The notes beneath the pieces are model-generated. The model worked only from the letters and a program-made list of their open reading frames with translations, was not told the DNA's origin and did no database searches. From NCBI GenBank assembly GCA_947630345.1, contig CANRHF010000026.1, positions 1 through 15,685 on the forward strand: a stretch of DNA of 15,685 bases, written 5' to 3'. This document shows, in pieces, positions 13,376 through 15,685 of the stretch. The translations under genes were made by a program, and so were the position numbers. Origin of the DNA: an uncultured Oscillospiraceae bacterium (GTDB lineage Bacteria; Bacillota; Clostridia; Oscillospirales; Oscillospiraceae). How positions within the stretch are numbered: the first letter of the stretch is position 1; the number at the start of each line of letters is the position of its first letter.

Positions 13376-13981
13376 GTGAAGGTGGTTTTGGCGAGCAAAA
13401 ATCCCCACAAGCTGGTGGAGATCGAGAAAATTTTGGCCCCCCTAGGCATCGAGCTGACGCTGGAATCCCAGCTGGGGGTGGATATTGAGGTGGAGGAGAC
13501 GGGGACCACCTTTGAGGAAAATTCCCTGTTAAAAGCGAAAACCGTCATGGAGGCCACGGGCCTGCCCGCCCTGGCGGACGATTCCGGCATCGCCGTGGAC
13601 GCCCTAAACGGCGAACCCGGGGTGTATTCGGCGCGGTACGGCTTTGACGACAGCCTGGACGACTGGGGGCGGCTGCTGCTCCTGCTGAAAAATACGGAGC
13701 AGGTGCCTGATGAAAAGCGCCAGGCCCAGTTCGTCTGTGTCATCACCCTGGCCTACCCCGACGGAAGGACCATTCAGGTCCGGGGGGAGGCCCACGGGCT
13801 GCTGACCCGGCAGGCAATCGGGGAGGGGGGCTTCGGCTACGACCCCATTTTCTACTATCCCCCCCTGGGCAGGACCTTCGCCCAGCTGCGGCCCGAGGAA
13901 AAGAACCGGGTCTCCCATCGGGCCAGGGCTTTGCAGGCCTTGTATCAACGGCTTAAGGAGGATGGCGATGCTGACAAGTAA
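13376..13981 (+). CDS. rdgB: XTP/dITP diphosphatase (RdgB/HAM1 family)
   Basis: This 201-residue protein matches Ham1/RdgB throughout. It has SKNPHK (7-12) for nucleotide binding, TFEENSLLKA (45-54), the catalytic LADDSG (66-71), GVYSARY (82-88), GEGGFGYDPIF and the C-terminal SHRARAL. It hydrolyses non-canonical purine triphosphates such as dITP and XTP to monophosphates, keeping them out of DNA and RNA. The start is GTG 13376, because AGGTG (13365-13369) is well spaced and the conserved KVVLASKN follows at once. An in-frame start further upstream would overlap ftsY without homology. Its 3' end overlaps yhbY by 14 nt. Confidence 0.96.
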   Translation: MKVVLASKNPHKLVEIEKILAPLGIELTLESQLGVDIEVEETGTTFEENSLLKAKTVMEATGLPALADDSGIAVDALNGEPGVYSARYGFDDSLDDWGRLLLLLKNTEQVPDEKRQAQFVCVITLAYPDGRTIQVRGEAHGLLTRQAIGEGGFGYDPIFYYPPLGRTFAQLRPEEKNRVSHRARALQALYQRLKEDGDADK

Positions 13982-14432
13982 AGAGCGGGCGGCGCTCCGC
14001 GCCCAGGCCAACACCCTGGAGACCACCCTGATGGTGGGCAAGGGCGGGGTGACGGAGCAGGTGATCGCCGAAGCGGAGGGCCAGCTCACCGCCCGGGAGC
14101 TGGTAAAGGGCCGGGTCCTGGAAGGGTCCCTGCTCACCGCCCGGGAGGCCTGCGATCAGATTTGCCAGGCCACCGGCGCCGACGGCGTGGCCGCCCTGGG
14201 CAGCCGGTTCGTGATCTACCGGTTCAGCGAGAAGTGCCAGTCTCAGCGCAACCAGGTGGGCCGGGCCAAGCGGAAGGAGACGCCGGTCTCCAAGTCCGAC
14301 CCGGTGCGCAAGGGCGTCCGGGCCCGGCGGCAGGCCGCCAAGCGGCAGCGGGAGGAACGGAACGCCTTTTTCCGGGAAAAGGCGGTGGAGGCCGCCATTG
14401 AAAAGCGAAAAGGACCGAAATCAGAGGAATAA
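13968..14432 (+). CDS. yhbY: YhbY-like CRM-domain RNA-binding protein with basic C-terminal extension
   Basis: This protein is 154 residues long. Residues 1-90 are a CRM domain: MLTSKERAALRAQA, the RNA-binding loop GKGG (24-27), and RFVIYRFSE near its end. YhbY binds pre-50S ribosomes and helps their assembly. Of two ATGs I prefer 13968, since AAGGAGG (13955-13961) abuts the ATG at 13962 with no spacing but sits 6 nt before 13968, and homologues begin MLTS. Typical YhbY has about 97 residues. Here about 60 extra residues rich in Lys, Arg and Glu follow, probably disordered and RNA-binding. It overlaps rdgB and precedes nadD by 18 nt. Confidence 0.92.
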   Translation: MLTSKERAALRAQANTLETTLMVGKGGVTEQVIAEAEGQLTARELVKGRVLEGSLLTAREACDQICQATGADGVAALGSRFVIYRFSEKCQSQRNQVGRAKRKETPVSKSDPVRKGVRARRQAAKRQREERNAFFREKAVEAAIEKRKGPKSEE

Positions 14433-14450
14433 GATCGGGAGGCGAGGACA

Positions 14451-15635
14451 TTGGCGCGGATCGGGATTTATGGCGGGGCTTTCAATCCCCCCCATTTGGG
14501 GCATCTCCGGGCCGCCGAGGCGGCGAGAGCGGCCCTCTCTCTGGACCGGGTGCTTTTAGTACCCACTGGGGAATCGCCCCACAAGCCCCTGCCGGCCGGT
14601 TCGCCGGCAGCGGAGGATCGGCTTTCCCTGCTGCGTCTGGCGGCGGCGGGCAGACCCGGGCTGGAGGTGTCCGACATGGAGCTGCGCCGAGAGGGCCCCA
14701 GCTATTCCTACGAGACGGTGGAGGCCCTCCGGAAGGACCATCCCGGGGACGAGCTGTATTTTCTTATGGGGACGGATATGCTCCTGTCCTTTCGGACCTG
14801 GCGGGCGCCGGAGCGGATTTTAAAGGAAGCCGCCCTGGCGGTGGTCCGCCGGGGCCAGAAGGGGGAGGACGAGGCCATTTCCCGGGAAAAGGAAATCCTG
14901 GAAGCCCTGGGCGGCCGCGTTGAGGTGATCGACGCCCCGGTGACCGCTGTTTCCTCCACCGATCTGCGGCGAATGCTGGTGTTCGGCTGCGCCGGGGAAT
15001 TTCTTCCCCAGGGCGTGGAGGCGGAGATCGAAAGGCGGGGGCTTTACGGCACGGGCCGGTGCTACCGGGGCATTCCCATGGAGGAGCTGGAGCCGGTGGC
15101 CCTGGGGCTGCTGAATCCCAACCGGGTCCGGCATGTGTTAGGCTGCCGGGACACGGCGGCGGGACTGGCCCGGCGCTGGGGCGCCAATGAAACCGACGCT
15201 GCCCGGGCGGGCCTGCTCCACGATGTGACCAAGGCTCTGGACGGCCCCCTGCAGCTGACCCTCTGCCGGGCCTACGGGGTGGACCTGGACGATTTTTCGA
15301 CACAGAACCCCAAGACTCTCCACGCCCTGACGGGCAGCCTAGTGGCGGAGCGGATCTTTGGGGAGAATCCGGCGGTGGTGTCCGCCATCCGCAGCCACAC
15401 CACCGGCAAAGCGAACATGAACACATTGGAAAAGATCCTCTATGTGGCGGATTACATGGAGCCCAACCGGGACTTCCCCGGCGTGGAGCGGCCGCGGGAA
15501 CTGGCCTACCTGGATCTGGACAAGGCCCTGGCGCTGGCGTTGAAGAATACGCTGGACGAACTGCGCGAACAGGGCGAGGAACCCTTTGCAGCCACAGCCG
15601 AGGCGTACTGCTGGTACGGCCGTGAATTTGAATAA
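14451..15635 (+). CDS. nadD: NadD-YqeK fusion: nicotinate-nucleotide adenylyltransferase plus HD-domain hydrolase
   Basis: This 394-residue two-domain protein joins two enzymes. Residues 1-200 are NadD: GGAFNPPHLGH (8-18, nucleotidyltransferase HxGH type), VPTGESPHK (37-45), MGTDM (106-110) and SSTDLR (168-173). This domain adenylates nicotinate mononucleotide in NAD synthesis. Residues from about 214 on are a YqeK-type HD domain: RVRHVLGC with His228, LLHD (255-258), His291, RSHTTGK (314-320) and ILYVADYMEP (329-338). YqeK proteins hydrolyse diadenosine tetraphosphate. The start is TTG 14451 with GGGAGG (14437-14442) 8 nt upstream. The two are usually adjacent separate genes in Firmicutes. 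Here one frame runs straight through, with no stop between. Confidence 0.96.
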   Translation: MARIGIYGGAFNPPHLGHLRAAEAARAALSLDRVLLVPTGESPHKPLPAGSPAAEDRLSLLRLAAAGRPGLEVSDMELRREGPSYSYETVEALRKDHPGDELYFLMGTDMLLSFRTWRAPERILKEAALAVVRRGQKGEDEAISREKEILEALGGRVEVIDAPVTAVSSTDLRRMLVFGCAGEFLPQGVEAEIERRGLYGTGRCYRGIPMEELEPVALGLLNPNRVRHVLGCRDTAAGLARRWGANETDAARAGLLHDVTKALDGPLQLTLCRAYGVDLDDFSTQNPKTLHALTGSLVAERIFGENPAVVSAIRSHTTGKANMNTLEKILYVADYMEPNRDFPGVERPRELAYLDLDKALALALKNTLDELREQGEEPFAATAEAYCWYGREFE

Positions 15636-15647
15636 GGAGGAAAGAAG

Positions 15648-15685
15648 ATGCTTTCTCCCGCTGAGATCGCCTCTGTCGCCGTCAA
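15648..15685 (+). CDS. rsfS: Start of next operon gene, probably ribosomal silencing factor RsfS (partial)
   Basis: ATG 15648 is preceded by AAGGAGGAAAG and follows the nadD-yqeK stop after 12 nt. Only MLSPAEIASVAV is visible before the window ends. This fits the N-terminus of RsfS (typically ending ...AVKAL), which commonly follows nadD/yqeK in Firmicutes. The assignment rests on position and twelve residues. Confidence 0.55.
   Translation, partial: MLSPAEIASVAV

Noticed and set aside
1..15685. CRISPR arrays
   Set aside because: No regularly spaced repeat series. The only long direct repeat (6026-6148) has two copies and is tRNA-derived.

Overview
The window looks like the chromosome of a GC-rich Clostridia member, probably of the Oscillospiraceae type (Oscillibacter/Flavonifractor-like). 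I infer this from the gene order smc-ftsY-rdgB-yhbY-nadD/yqeK-(rsfS), a NadD-YqeK fusion, strong AGGAGG ribosome binding sites, TTGACA/TATAAT promoters, and a coding GC that is clearly high in the flanks. No species can be named from this sequence alone.

Layout. Bases 1-227 hold the 5' end of a minus-strand gene for a secreted or membrane-anchored protein, with a 26-bp inverted repeat at the window edge. Bases 606-2596 are a self-contained TetR regulator-MATE efflux operon, with a well-formed promoter and a palindromic operator at the start site. Bases 2705-5741 are an AT-richer accessory island. On the minus strand it carries an XRE regulator, an ImmA/IrrE-like metallopeptidase, a DUF4417 protein, a small GGRG-headed protein and a small acidic protein. 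In its middle lies an apparent plus-strand small-RNA unit (promoter to terminator, about 74 nt). At its right end lies a truncated IS1182-like transposase. The island abuts an intact tRNA-Ser(CGA) gene on the minus strand. Upstream of that tRNA, and apparently under the same promoter, are two truncated 5' halves of another tRNA-Ser(CGA), both broken just after the anticodon loop.

Bases 6355-8592 hold two ordinary minus-strand genes, a RluA-family pseudouridine synthase and malQ. A divergent promoter pair at 8643-8844 separates malQ from the large plus-strand housekeeping operon: smc (chromosome condensation), ftsY (SRP receptor), rdgB/HAM1 (nucleotide pool cleaning), yhbY (ribosome assembly), nadD-yqeK (NAD synthesis fused to an HD hydrolase) and the first codons of probable rsfS. 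These are packed with short gaps or overlaps.

The parts most worth attention are the island (XRE/ImmA control genes, a DUF4417/GGRG/acidic-protein cassette and an internal antisense-oriented small RNA) and the tRNA-Ser locus with its two tRNA halves. The remainder is conventional.
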